The translations under genes and the position numbers were made by a program. Below are positions 56,095-64,000 of a DNA stretch of 64,000 nt, piece after piece. How positions within the stretch are numbered: the stretch's first letter is position 1; each line of letters begins with the position of its first letter. Origin of the DNA: Candidatus Pantoea bituminis (GTDB taxonomy: Bacteria; Pseudomonadota; Gammaproteobacteria; Enterobacterales; Enterobacteriaceae); assembly GCF_018842675.1 (NCBI RefSeq), contig NZ_JAGTWO010000001.1, positions 248,001 to 312,000 of the forward strand, given 5' to 3'. The notes under the pieces are model-generated. The model worked only from the letters and a program-made list of their open reading frames with translations, was not told where the DNA came from and searched no databases.

Positions 56095-57435
56095 TTACTC
56101 GTCACAGAGCGGCTTGCCGGCAGTTTCTTTCAGATAGAGGGCACTGATCAAAGTCAGTGCTGCCGTGAACATCACCATGTAACTAGGGATGCTAGCGATA
56201 CCGGTCAGGCCAATTAACCAGGTCATCAGCAACGGCGCTGAGCCACCAAATATTACCGTTGAGAGGTTAAAGCCGATGCTGTATGCGCTGTAACGCACGG
56301 TTGTCGGGAACATCTCAGCAAGCGTTGCCTGAATGACCGCGGCATGTCCGGCAAAGGCGAAGGCCAGCAATATCGCCGCCATGCACGCCAGCGGCATCAT
56401 GCCCAGCGTCAATAACCAGAAACAGGGCCACGCCAGCAGCGCCATAGCAATGGCCGAGGCAATAAGCATGGGTTTGCGTCCCAGGCGATCAGAGAGCCAG
56501 GCCATCAGAGGAATGGTGGCAACGATAGTCAACAGGCCACAAGCCGTCACCATCAGGCTCTGTATCTGTTGGAAATGCATGACTTTATTCAGGTAGGTCG
56601 GCATGTATACGAACAGAATGTAATAGCCTGGTCCATTGACAGCAGGCAAGGTGATGGCAAGGCCAATCGCTTTCAGGTGGCGCTTTGAGGTGAGCACTTC
56701 TTTAAGGGGATTACGCACCACACGCTTGCTGGCTTTCACCATCTGAAAGTGCGGCGTGTCCTCAATGCGGGTACGGATATAAACACCAATAAGCGCCATC
56801 GGAATAGCCAGCAGGAAAGGCACACGCCATAACCAGCTGTTCATTGCGTCGGTGCCGAAAATGTTAATTAAACTACTGATTAAGAGGCTGCCAAACAGCA
56901 GTGCAATAAACGATCCCATTACCAGCGGCGACATCACCACGGCGCGACGATTATCTTCCGCATATTCAGCCACGAAAGACCCCGCTCCAGAGACTTCTCC
57001 ACCCGCAGAAAAACCCTGCACGATGCGCAGCAAAATCAGCAATGCGGGTGCAGCCCAGCCGATGCTGGCATAAGTCGGTAATAAACCAATCGCGGCGGTA
57101 GCCAGCGAGATCATCAACAGCAGAATGGCGAGCAGTTTCTGGCGGCCCATTTTATCGCCCAGATAACCGCAGATAACGCCGCCAAAAGGTCTGACTAAGA
57201 AACTCACGGTAAAACCGACATAGGTCAGCATTAAGCCAGCATCGGTTGTACTCATATCACTGGCAGAAAAAACCAGCACTAAAGAACTGACGAGTAAGCC
57301 GTAAATCCCATAGTCATACCATTCCACAAACGAACCCACGCCACCCGCAATCGAGGCGCGGCGCACTACGTTGTTCTTCGTCTTTCCATCCTTCGGCAAA
57401 GCGTAATCCATAGTTACTGCATGTGATTTCGTCAT
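56095..57435 (-). CDS. MHS-family MFS permease (metabolite:H+ symporter)
   Basis: 446 aa with 12 membrane segments. VGSFVEWYDYGIYGLLVSSL is the MHS signature N-terminus; VGFTVSFLVRPFGGVICGYL then GDKMGRQ is the loop 2-3 motif; GFSAGGEVSGAGSFVAEYA is also diagnostic. The family (ProP, KgtP, ShiA types) imports organic acids and osmolytes. It lies upstream of hyuA by 41 bp and is presumably the uptake system for the cluster's substrate. Intact. Confidence 0.89.
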   Translation of the reverse strand: MTKSHAVTMDYALPKDGKTKNNVVRRASIAGGVGSFVEWYDYGIYGLLVSSLVLVFSASDMSTTDAGLMLTYVGFTVSFLVRPFGGVICGYLGDKMGRQKLLAILLLMISLATAAIGLLPTYASIGWAAPALLILLRIVQGFSAGGEVSGAGSFVAEYAEDNRRAVVMSPLVMGSFIALLFGSLLISSLINIFGTDAMNSWLWRVPFLLAIPMALIGVYIRTRIEDTPHFQMVKASKRVVRNPLKEVLTSKRHLKAIGLAITLPAVNGPGYYILFVYMPTYLNKVMHFQQIQSLMVTACGLLTIVATIPLMAWLSDRLGRKPMLIASAIAMALLAWPCFWLLTLGMMPLACMAAILLAFAFAGHAAVIQATLAEMFPTTVRYSAYSIGFNLSTVIFGGSAPLLMTWLIGLTGIASIPSYMVMFTAALTLISALYLKETAGKPLCDE

Positions 57436-57500
57436 TTTTTTGCCCTGAAAATGTGTTGGAATTACCCCGGCGTTAACGCAATAATTTTCACAGTTCCGTG

Positions 57501-58133
57501 TTACTGATACTGCTGCGTTACTTCAGCCGTCATTTCAGCTTCACGACGTGCCACTTCTTGCACCGCTGCCAGCACGGCTTCAGCGCGCCAGAATGGAATA
57601 ACAATGATGCCGTCTTCGTCACCCACTACGATATCTCCGGCACAGCAAACGACGCCGCCAATTGCTACCGGCTCACCAATTACGCCCGGACCATTTTTGA
57701 ATGGCCCGGCAGGAGTGGTTCCACGGCTGAAAGTAGGCAAACCGGTAGATTCAATCACTTTGCGATCGCGTATTGCGCCATCAATAACCTGTGCAACAGC
57801 ACCTGCATGTTGAAAACGTTGGGTGAGCTGTTCGCCCACCAGTGCACGGTCGATATGGCCTAATCCATTGATCATCATCACGTCACCGGGCTGGATGTAA
57901 TCCAGCGCTTTGATTACCGCAGCGTTGTCACCCGCAGTGACCAGCACGGGGAAGGCAAAGCCGACAAAGTCGGTATTGCTGCTGATCGGCACGATGCCTG
58001 CATCACACATATTCAACCGCTCCATGGCATCGCCAATATTGGCCACAGGAAATTGTGCAAAAGCAGTAAGCCATTTTTTATTAGGGCGATTCCAGGACAA
58101 TGAAATACGAACATCAGCCGTTTCAAGAGCCAT
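57501..58133 (-). CDS. RraA-like 4-hydroxy-2-oxo-acid aldolase / oxaloacetate decarboxylase family protein
   Basis: 210 aa from ATG 58133 (AGGTTAAAGATT upstream). VANIGDAMERLNMCDAGIVP at residues 30-49, then GDVMMINGLGHIDRALVGEQ, and GAVAQVIDGAIRDRKVIEST with R122-D123. E101, R122 and D123 keep the acid-X20-Arg-Asp spacing of the class II 4-hydroxy-4-methyl-2-oxoglutarate (HMG/CHA) aldolases, which distinguishes them from RNase E inhibitors. It would cleave a 4-hydroxy-2-oxo acid to pyruvate-type products with a divalent metal. First gene of the cluster. Confidence 0.83.
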   Translation of the reverse strand: MALETADVRISLSWNRPNKKWLTAFAQFPVANIGDAMERLNMCDAGIVPISSNTDFVGFAFPVLVTAGDNAAVIKALDYIQPGDVMMINGLGHIDRALVGEQLTQRFQHAGAVAQVIDGAIRDRKVIESTGLPTFSRGTTPAGPFKNGPGVIGEPVAIGGVVCCAGDIVVGDEDGIIVIPFWRAEAVLAAVQEVARREAEMTAEVTQQYQ

Positions 58134-58634
58134 AATCTTTAACCTCAAAAGTGAAAACTACTTATCAAGTGAGAATGTTTTATCACTTTAAAAAATCTTT
58201 TTGCAACGTTTTTTTCACAGTTTCATGACGTCATTAAAATAAATTTATTGCCCTTAACTGTGTTATTTATTTATCATGAAAATTTTCAAATTACTGATTT
58301 GTATATTTTTTATTGGGTAAATAGTAATTAAACCACAAGAAAACCTCTCTAAGAAACTGCTGAATAGTCCCAAAAAGACAAACATATGGTTTACTTATCT
58401 CCTTTAAAAAGAATAAGCACATAATTAGTGCAAATTAACATTTATTATCGATCGCGATCACAATAATGGTGCAATCACATAGCGGAAAATATAAAAATTA
58501 AATAAAAGTCGCTCTGTAGCAATAACTGCCGTCGCAATGAGCGTTATTAATTTGCATCATTTTGGTGCCCAATATCGGGTAAGCCTTGACGGGCAAGTTT
58601 AACAAGTATGAAGAAAATTCGATGAGGTAAAGCG
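58134..58634. other. 500-bp divergent regulatory region
   Basis: Very AT-rich. It should contain the promoters of the catabolic cluster (minus) and idnD (plus). The ATCGATCGCGATC area near 58447-58460 is a small palindrome. No further site is firmly identified. Confidence 0.5.
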
Positions 58635-59678
58635 ATGCCGTCTCAAGCAGTGAGTGCTGTTGTTATCCATAAGGCTCACGATGTGCGATGTGAGCCCTAT
58701 GTCATGCAGTGGAATGAAGATGAGGAAGTTTTACTGAAAGTTGAGCGTGGAGGGATCTGCGGATCGGACATCCATTACTATCTACACGGTCGCGCAGGCA
58801 TGTCAGTGCTTAAGACTCCAATGATTCTTGGTCATGAGCTTATCGGCGTGATTGAACAAGCTCCTCAGCATAGCGGTCTTTATCCGGGTCAGCGTGTTGC
58901 TGTAAATCCGTCGCGGGCGTGCAATGTGTGTGCGCTGTGCCTAGCGGGAAAGCAAAACCTTTGCCGTTCTATGCGCTTTATGGGAAGTGCGCAATTTCAT
59001 CCACATGTTAATGGCGGCTTTGCCCAATACATCGCCCTTAATCCGCAACAGTGCGTGCCCTGTCAGTCTGATGCCGATTCCAAAAAACTGGTCTTTGCCG
59101 AGCCGTTAGCCGTTTGTATTCATGCCATTCGTCAGGCTGGGGATCTGGTAGGAAAATGCGTGTTGGTAACCGGCGCTGGCCCCATTGGTTGTCTGGCCAT
59201 TGCGGCGGCGTTGGCGTCCGGTGCAGCAGACGTTTTTGCTACAGATATCAGCGAACGCTGCCGCTCTCTGGCGCTGCAAATGGGCGCGACCTCTGCATCG
59301 GATCCGCGTGATGAGGAACAGTTTCAACGCTGGTCAGAAAACGGGGGATATTTTGATGTCTGCTTTGAAGCCTCGGGAGCAGTTGCGGCAGTGACATCCG
59401 TAGTGAACTTCACACGTCCCGGTGGAACCATCGTTCAGCTCGGCATGGGGTCCGCCAGCGTGGATTACCCGATTGGGAGCTTGTTGGTAAAAGAGATCAC
59501 ATTGAAAGGATCGTTTAGATTTACCGAAGAGTTTACAACTGCAGTGAAATGGCTTGAACAACAGCGAATAGATCCCTCTCCCCTGCTTTCTGCTGAAGTG
59601 CACATGGAAGATGTGACCCGTGCATTTGAAATGGCTTCAGACAAAGAGCGTTATGCCAAGATTCAGATTTTGTTCTGA
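58635..59678 (+). CDS. idnD: L-idonate 5-dehydrogenase, zinc-dependent
   Basis: 347 aa, medium-chain dehydrogenase. Catalytic zinc in GGICGSDIHYYLHGRAG (Cys) and MILGHELIGVIEQ (His-Glu); structural zinc Cys cluster RACNVCALCLAGKQNLC; Rossmann VLVTGAGPIGCLAIAAALAS. MRFMGSAQFHPHVNGGFAQY and LKGSFRFTEEFTTAVKWLEQ match E. coli IdnD closely. It oxidises L-idonate to 5-ketogluconate. No idnO, idnT or idnR neighbours are present, so it may serve another polyol. A hairpin terminator follows (59693-59730). Intact. Confidence 0.87.
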   Translation: MPSQAVSAVVIHKAHDVRCEPYVMQWNEDEEVLLKVERGGICGSDIHYYLHGRAGMSVLKTPMILGHELIGVIEQAPQHSGLYPGQRVAVNPSRACNVCALCLAGKQNLCRSMRFMGSAQFHPHVNGGFAQYIALNPQQCVPCQSDADSKKLVFAEPLAVCIHAIRQAGDLVGKCVLVTGAGPIGCLAIAAALASGAADVFATDISERCRSLALQMGATSASDPRDEEQFQRWSENGGYFDVCFEASGAVAAVTSVVNFTRPGGTIVQLGMGSASVDYPIGSLLVKEITLKGSFRFTEEFTTAVKWLEQQRIDPSPLLSAEVHMEDVTRAFEMASDKERYAKIQILF

Positions 59679-59692
59679 CTGAATTAACTGAA

Positions 59693-59730
59693 ACACGCGC
59701 CGGTTTATGAAATAACTGGCGTGTATTTTC
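59693..59730 (+). terminator. Terminator of idnD
   Basis: ACACGCGCCGGTT and AACTGGCGTGT arms (with a bulge) around TATGAAAT, followed by ATTTTCTC. Confidence 0.6.
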
Positions 59731-60062
59731 TCAGAAATGAATGAATGCGGATAAAAATGCTTTGCTTAGCGCAACCATTTACCCCTATTTCCAAAGCAGT
59801 GATCATCGCGCAACATACTCAGGATTGAGACTTAAAGTTGCGATAGCAAGCTCAGCGTGTCTCCCGTGGCAATTCATCCACATGCCCTGCCCAATTCACA
59901 ATTGAAATGAGTGCGCTTTCCCGCCTCACTTTGCGGATAACTGTGATGAAATCCATGTCACCTAAACGTGGTTGTGCCGTATCAGTAAAAAAGAGGAGGA
60001 GCGCGCTGGCATGACTTAATTATGCGGCATCATTCTGGATGAGAGTTTTGACTTCAAATGCG
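59731..60062. other. 330-bp intergenic region
   Basis: No gene or regulatory signal that I can support. Confidence 0.4.
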
Positions 60063-60090
60063 AAAAGGCCACCCTATTGGCCAGCCTTTC
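60063..60090 (-). terminator. Rho-independent terminator of the BhsA/YhcN-type gene
   Basis: On the minus strand AAGGCTGGCC, AATAGG loop, GTGGCCTTTTC; it lies about 15 bases past the stop. Confidence 0.65.
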
Positions 60091-60105
60091 CTGAATCAAT
60101 TCTGT

Positions 60106-60315
60106 TTATTTGGTCAGTTCGGCTGATACGTAAGCTTTGTTATCAACTCGGGCGCCAGTAATTTTATATGAAGCGCCAATCTTATGAGCCTGAGCCGCAA
60201 TTTTGGCTTCGGCACCGTCAAGTGTAGAAGCGGAAGCAGTAACGCTTTGTGCGAAGCTACCGAAAGAAACCAGGGTCAGGGCCGCAACTGCAACGAAAGT
60301 TTTGATGGATTTCAT
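60106..60315 (-). CDS. BhsA/McbA/YhcN-type periplasmic stress protein (DUF1471)
   Basis: 69 aa. Signal peptide MKSIKTFVAVAALTLVSFGS then FAQ, followed by the DUF1471 mature domain (ASASTLDGAEAKIAAQAHKI, GASYKITGARVDNKAYVSAE). The family affects biofilm formation, acid or peroxide stress and outer-membrane permeability in E. coli. ATG 60315 with TAAGGAAATGACT upstream is preferred to 60372. Own terminator; monocistronic and intact. Confidence 0.88.
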   Translation of the reverse strand: MKSIKTFVAVAALTLVSFGSFAQSVTASASTLDGAEAKIAAQAHKIGASYKITGARVDNKAYVSAELTK

Positions 60316-60776
60316 AGTCATTTCCTTAGTTAATTTTATACGGTGTGAGGCATTGTGCCTCGATGCAAACAATCATAGAGCTGAGGAAGCTTGATTAAAA
60401 GCAGTACTATTTGCTCAAATAAATCAAAAAATTTGAATATTCATTCGTGGTGTATAAACTTTAAAGCGTGAACACGGATTCAACACCAAAGCATGGATCG
60501 ACGCCTCAGAGAATAAACATATTTGTTAGGTTCGCGAAAGTGATAGGCGTTAAGGTTGAGTGGACGAGAAGGCTTTAAGCTAATAAAGAACCCGCAACTG
60601 ATTGTTGTCAGGATATAGGACGCGCTTAATGATAGAAGTCATGACTCCCAAACGGTGTGCTTTGATTTATTGGTAAGCGTTATGTTAGAAGCTGTGCCGA
60701 GACCATTCTGAGGTTAAATGCTCTGCGGCACGGTTCATTCTAAATAGCAGCTTAACTGTTACGCTGTAACCTGTAC
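60316..60776. other. 460-bp intergenic region
   Basis: Promoter side of the BhsA-type gene. A long imperfect GTGCCG to CGGCAC stem-loop lies at about 60693-60733. A centromere (parS) could lie here or beyond, but no iterated ParB box was seen. Confidence 0.4.
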
Positions 60777-61022
60777 TTACCAGAGAGCTGCTTCAATGAG
60801 TTTATCTTGCGCGATATAGACACGTTGTTTTAGATCTTCACTTTCATTGAAGCCCAGCTTTTCGGCCGCAAACTCTTCATTAATGAGCGCCAAAACAATT
60901 TTAGTTTTATTTTTTAACCCAACATGCCAGTTACCGTCGGGAAAAGTCGCAACCTGATTCTCTATCATTGATACACACTCAACTGCACTTTTACCCGCGG
61001 TAGAATTTAAATACGCACACAT
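60777..61022 (-). CDS. Conserved-looking hypothetical protein
   Basis: 81 aa from ATG 61022 with AGAGGTAGAT ribosome site; the ORF to 61040 is not needed. CAYLNSTAGKSAVECVSMIE then NWHVGLKNKTKIVLALINEE; mixed alpha/beta character, no signal peptide, no recognised domain. A TATAAT box lies about 30 bases upstream of the start (61049-61054, minus strand). It lies downstream of parB with its own promoter, perhaps a plasmid housekeeping protein. Confidence 0.6.
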   Translation of the reverse strand: MCAYLNSTAGKSAVECVSMIENQVATFPDGNWHVGLKNKTKIVLALINEEFAAEKLGFNESEDLKQRVYIAQDKLIEAALW

Positions 61023-61169
61023 ATCTACCTCTTTAACCAAAAGAAAAAATTATACCTTAGGTTGCCCATTCGAAGGGCTCTTTTATGAGCATTCACACCT
61101 TATGATTACGCTCAATTGAAGACGCGTAACTTGAAATGCCACTAACATTTTAAATTATCAAAACCAATA

Positions 61170-61190
61170 AAAAACCGGCTCGTAGCCGGC
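61170..61190 (-). terminator. Terminator of the parAB operon
   Basis: On the minus strand AGCCGG-type stem (CCGGCT/AGCCGG) with a 3-base loop, followed by TTTTTTATT, 60 bases past the parB stop. Confidence 0.8.
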
Positions 61191-61250
61191 TTCTTAAATG
61201 TAATCATAAAGCAGAGAACTCAGCACCTTCCCCTGCCCTACTCAACGGCG

Positions 61251-62228
61251 TTATTTCATTGTCGCCAAAATTTCTCTAATTGAGCGGTCGATCTGATCTG
61301 CAATCTCTTTCGGCAAACGGCTGAACTCATACTGCACAGTGCGCTTCTCTTCATTGGTTTTACGACGTGCATAGGTATTAGCCGTGGTAAAACTTGCCAA
61401 TTTTTCTGTAACTGCTTTATTGATCTTAACAGGCGCTTTTAGTTGCCGTTTCGTCGCTTTGAAGAATCCCAGGATTGCAGACTTCTTCTCGTCAGCATTG
61501 CTGGTGTTTGGCAACTCAGCTTCGGTGATCTTTTCCTTAACCTTCGCGATTACATCTGTAATGTCGACAGCTTCCGCTTTCGCCTCTTCCCAAACATCCA
61601 ATAGCAGTTGATAGTCCTGAAGCGTCAATTCTGAAACCACCGGGAACAGCTCAATAAATTCCACTGGCACTGCGGCGGCTTGAAAAGCACGCGTCACCTT
61701 GGCATTAGAGATACCTTCAGCTTTGGCAATATCGCTTTTGCTCATGCCTGCTTCATGCAGCAACATGAAGCGCAAACCTAACTCGCGTAGGTTGTGCTCT
61801 TTAGCTGTCTGTATATCTGCAGCTAGCTGGCGCGCATCGCTGATATCGAGTTCGTCTACGGTAGTCAGGACTTCAAGGCTGGCACCGGAGAAAAGACAAG
61901 CCGCTCGACGACGCGAACCATCCATGATTTCAACACGATCGCCCTTCATACGGCCAATCGCTGGAAAGAACTGCTGTAAGGTGATAGTCCGCGTAATGTC
62001 TTTAACGGACTCTTCCGTCAACGTTTTTTGGTCACGTCCATTGATCTGCGGATCAACAAAAGTTTTCGCTTCAATATCATCATGTGGCACTAACTGACGA
62101 ACAAAGGTCGCTGTTTTTCCTGACTTCAGCGTGAAGACGCGAGACTGGCTACTGCTGTCGATCATACTCGCGATCGCTGATTGGCCAAGGGTTCGGCCGA
62201 TGCGCTTTAGTTGTTTTGGATCGCTCAC
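61251..62228 (-). CDS. parB: ParB-family plasmid partition protein
   Basis: 325 aa centromere-binding CTPase of the P1 ParB/F SopB type. The N-terminal arm is followed by the ParB/Srx core with GRMKGDRVEIMDGSRRRAAC (Arg-rich GxRR motif, about residues 92-111), central HTH AGMSKSDIAKAEGISNAKVT, and a basic C-terminal dimerisation domain. The start is a GTG at 62228 overlapping the parA TGA (GTGA). It shows that this DNA is a low-copy plasmid. Intact. Confidence 0.9.
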   Translation of the reverse strand: MSDPKQLKRIGRTLGQSAIASMIDSSSQSRVFTLKSGKTATFVRQLVPHDDIEAKTFVDPQINGRDQKTLTEESVKDITRTITLQQFFPAIGRMKGDRVEIMDGSRRRAACLFSGASLEVLTTVDELDISDARQLAADIQTAKEHNLRELGLRFMLLHEAGMSKSDIAKAEGISNAKVTRAFQAAAVPVEFIELFPVVSELTLQDYQLLLDVWEEAKAEAVDITDVIAKVKEKITEAELPNTSNADEKKSAILGFFKATKRQLKAPVKINKAVTEKLASFTTANTYARRKTNEEKRTVQYEFSRLPKEIADQIDRSIREILATMK

Positions 62229-63426
62229 AGCGTGCTCCTGATATATTCAATGCGGTCAAAAACAGCCCGTGAGAACTGCTCAGCTTCATGTTTGGCTTTA
62301 CGTAATGCGTCCGCACTACCAGGATAAGAAGAAGGATTTGCACTTATCACAGTATCAAAGGATTCACCGCAGCGCTCAAATCCATCCAATCGCGGTAAAC
62401 CGCAGTCCAGCATTGATTTGGTAAAAACTTCGCGCGCGTAGCTCTGAGAGGTTAAATGGTCATGCTTAGACGTCATCTTCGACATAAAGCCAATATTAGC
62501 TTTAAGTCGCGGCTCAACCCTTCTGACTCGATGCGCTCAAGCATTTCCGGTAGGCGCGTCAGGTACTTCATCGTTGAATGGAAATCAACTTGTGCAGGCG
62601 GTGTCGGTGTAAGCAGAACATCACTGGCGGCGATGGCATTCAACATAAAGGAGTCAAGATGCGGACCCGTATCAAGGAAGATAAAGTCGTAGTCGCCTGC
62701 CAGGCGATCAATCACATTTCGACGCAACACTTCTGAAGGTGCAACTCCTGGTAAATGTTCCGCAACCAGCTCTTCCCAATCGCTGGCCACAAAGCCGTCA
62801 TCAATTGAAGCAGGTATAACATCAACGCCTGGCATGACTGTCGGTTTGATGAATTGAGCACGCAACTGATCCGCATCCAGATCGTTAAGCATCGCTTGGG
62901 CAGCCGTCTCGAGTACAGAACCGACGCTGTTGGTATGGCTTAAGAACATGGTGCTGGATGCCTGCGGGTCAAGATCGATGACCAAAATGCGCAAATCGTT
63001 GTGCAGCATGGACGGATGGGCGCGCATACCATGAGCAAGCGTGACAGTGCTGACGGTTTTAGACACGCCACCCTTGAGGCTCACCACAAATACAACGAAT
63101 GGCCCTTCATGCTTATCGCGGTACTTTGGCACTTTGCGATGCTGATAGATGTCGATGACGTTTTGTAAGCTCAGTGCGTATTGTGAAGTGCTGCCCGTTT
63201 GCTTTTTACCAAACTGATAACCGGCTTCTTCCATATCATTTATGGCAGCAACGACAGCGTGTTTACTCAGCAAAGGCATGTTAGCTACAGCGTTGCGGGA
63301 AAAAGTTTGATAAAAGCTTGTTTGATTAAATTCCTGCCGCTGCTGTTCAATGTGACTGCTTAACCCGTGCAACATGGAATTAGCACGCGTCGCCATCTCC
63401 AGCACACCACCGTAATCACGCTTCAT
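62225..63426 (-). CDS. parA: ParA-family partition ATPase (frameshifted)
   Basis: About 400 aa, P1 ParA/SopA type with an N-terminal DNA-binding extension (residues 1-100, winged-HTH region LSKHAVVAAINDMEEAGYQF). Deviant Walker A VVSLKGGVSKTVSTVTLAHG (KGGVSKT), Walker A' and B ILVIDLDPQASSTMFLSHTN and FIFLDTGPHLDSFMLNAIAA. The frame breaks at TTT 62501-62503; one more base gives RDLKANIGFMSKMTSKHDHL and joins the C-terminal frame. ATG 63426 follows TGAGGTGCTT. Because parA is needed for stable inheritance, the break is probably a sequence error. Confidence 0.87.
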
Positions 63427-64000
63427 AAGCACCTCAGTATTAATGTTTTTTGGCATACTACACAAAAAACTGAAATCTGCCAATTTTTTAGGAAAATCCC
63501 AAAAACTTGGATTTTTTCTGACTAGGTGGATCAAAGCATGCGGTTCATTATTAGATGATTTCAAATTACTACTTTTGAATTAAAAGAAAGAAACTGACAT
63601 TTACCCTAAATAAGGTTCATAACGATATAACGCTAAGTCGCGTAACAAGGAAAATGCACATCTATTATTGACCTTTTCTTACAACAACAATTTGGCTGGC
63701 TGTTCTTACTGAAGCGATTTTATTGCTTTGTTGCAGTTTCAACACGCTTATAAGCAAGAGCTTTTCAGATCGAGAGCATTTCTTCTCTTTAGGGGAAATC
63801 AATGCTTCTATCTGTAATCATTTTAATACAGTAAATGATGCTTAGAAGGCTGCGTGTTTCGAGCATAACTTTGTGGGTTTATTCATAAGAGGGGGTATCC
63901 AAATTCCGCTATCGTAAAGTCTTAAAGACGAGTGCAAAGAGGTGTTTTCATCATGAAAATTATAATATATTCCTTTAGATTCAATAGCATATAATTAAAA
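63427..64000. other. 570-bp region upstream of parA, to the window edge
   Basis: AT-rich. An inverted repeat AAAATCC (63493-63499) and GGATTTT (63509-63515) lies upstream of parA and could be its autorepressor operator. At the right end a 13-codon ORF (63954-63995) with an AGAGGTG site could be a leader peptide of a gene outside the window. The replication gene is expected to lie further right but is not seen. Confidence 0.45.

Noticed and set aside
60316..61170. parS-like centromere near parB
   Set aside because: No repeated heptamer or F-type 43-bp repeats could be seen; one imperfect hairpin alone is not enough.
1..64000. CRISPR arrays, tRNA/rRNA genes, integrases, complete insertion sequences
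   Set aside because: Looked for spaced direct repeats, tRNA-like cloverleaf signatures and transposase motifs; none was convincing.

Overview
The window looks like a large plasmid of a plant-associated enterobacterium, probably Erwiniaceae (Pantoea/Erwinia-like). The right end carries an overlapping P1/F-type parA-parB partition pair. The gene complement is enterobacterial (ymjA, yaiL, mdtJI, idnD, a BhsA/YhcN-type protein), and there is a pectin-oligomer pair (togT/ogl) behind KdgR-like palindromes. No replication gene, rRNA, tRNA, CRISPR array or complete insertion sequence was seen. The genus is an inference.

Layout. 0-4.6 kb: a minus-strand operon of a TerB-N/TerB/TerB-C protein, a DUF2791 (BrxC/BrxD-like) ATPase and an Lhr-like helicase, a candidate mobile defence or DNA-processing system. 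4.6-12 kb: accessory patchwork with a higBA toxin-antitoxin pair, a WYL-type regulator facing a VOC protein, a KGG stress protein, membrane proteins and decayed chrB/chrA/FrmR remnants. 12-19 kb: cold-shock-domain protein, YmjA, an RluA-type enzyme, YaiL, VOC protein, ChrR-like reductase, LysR regulator, MFS exporter. 19-21.5 kb: DUF1173 protein and an HNH nuclease. 22-33 kb: phytase-like protein, LysR/GST pair, DUF427, ComB-like phosphatase, ADH remnant, beta-lactamase-fold hydrolase, GlxA-type regulator, MBL hydrolase, alpha/beta hydrolase, NmrA-like reductase. 33-46 kb: TetR-controlled oxidoreductase loci, the oligogalacturonate pair, mdtJI with a candidate mdtU leader ORF, GFA and cupin proteins, a second alpha/beta hydrolase locus, Lrp regulator. 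46-48 kb: LysE exporter, panB, truncated EamA gene. 48-58 kb: a compact catabolic cluster (RraA-like aldolase, MHS transporter, HyuA, HyuB, SDR, aminotransferase, TetR, glutamate dehydrogenase). 58-64 kb: L-idonate dehydrogenase, small proteins, parBA.

About 25 frameshifts, nearly all one missing base in a short homopolymer, interrupt 17 genes, including parA. In each case I could restore a continuous family-like protein by hand. The uniform pattern points to sequencing or consensus error rather than decay, so these genes are given their full span and marked frameshifted. Real decay is limited to chrB, chrA, the FrmR remnant, the ADH tail, the higA fragment and eamA.

Two non-coding signals are unexplained. 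A dispersed imperfect palindrome (arms like ATGTCCGCT/AGCGGACAT) occurs ten times between 4.8 and 27 kb and never to the right of that. A pair of diverged intergenic elements, near 5.0-5.2 kb and 8.7-8.9 kb, share ordered conserved blocks and may be a structured RNA. The best candidate for an undescribed pathway is the 48-58 kb cluster. Its enzymes fit ring opening of a 5-oxoproline or hydantoin-like compound, transamination with glutamate recycling, and retro-aldol cleavage of a 4-hydroxy-2-oxo acid.
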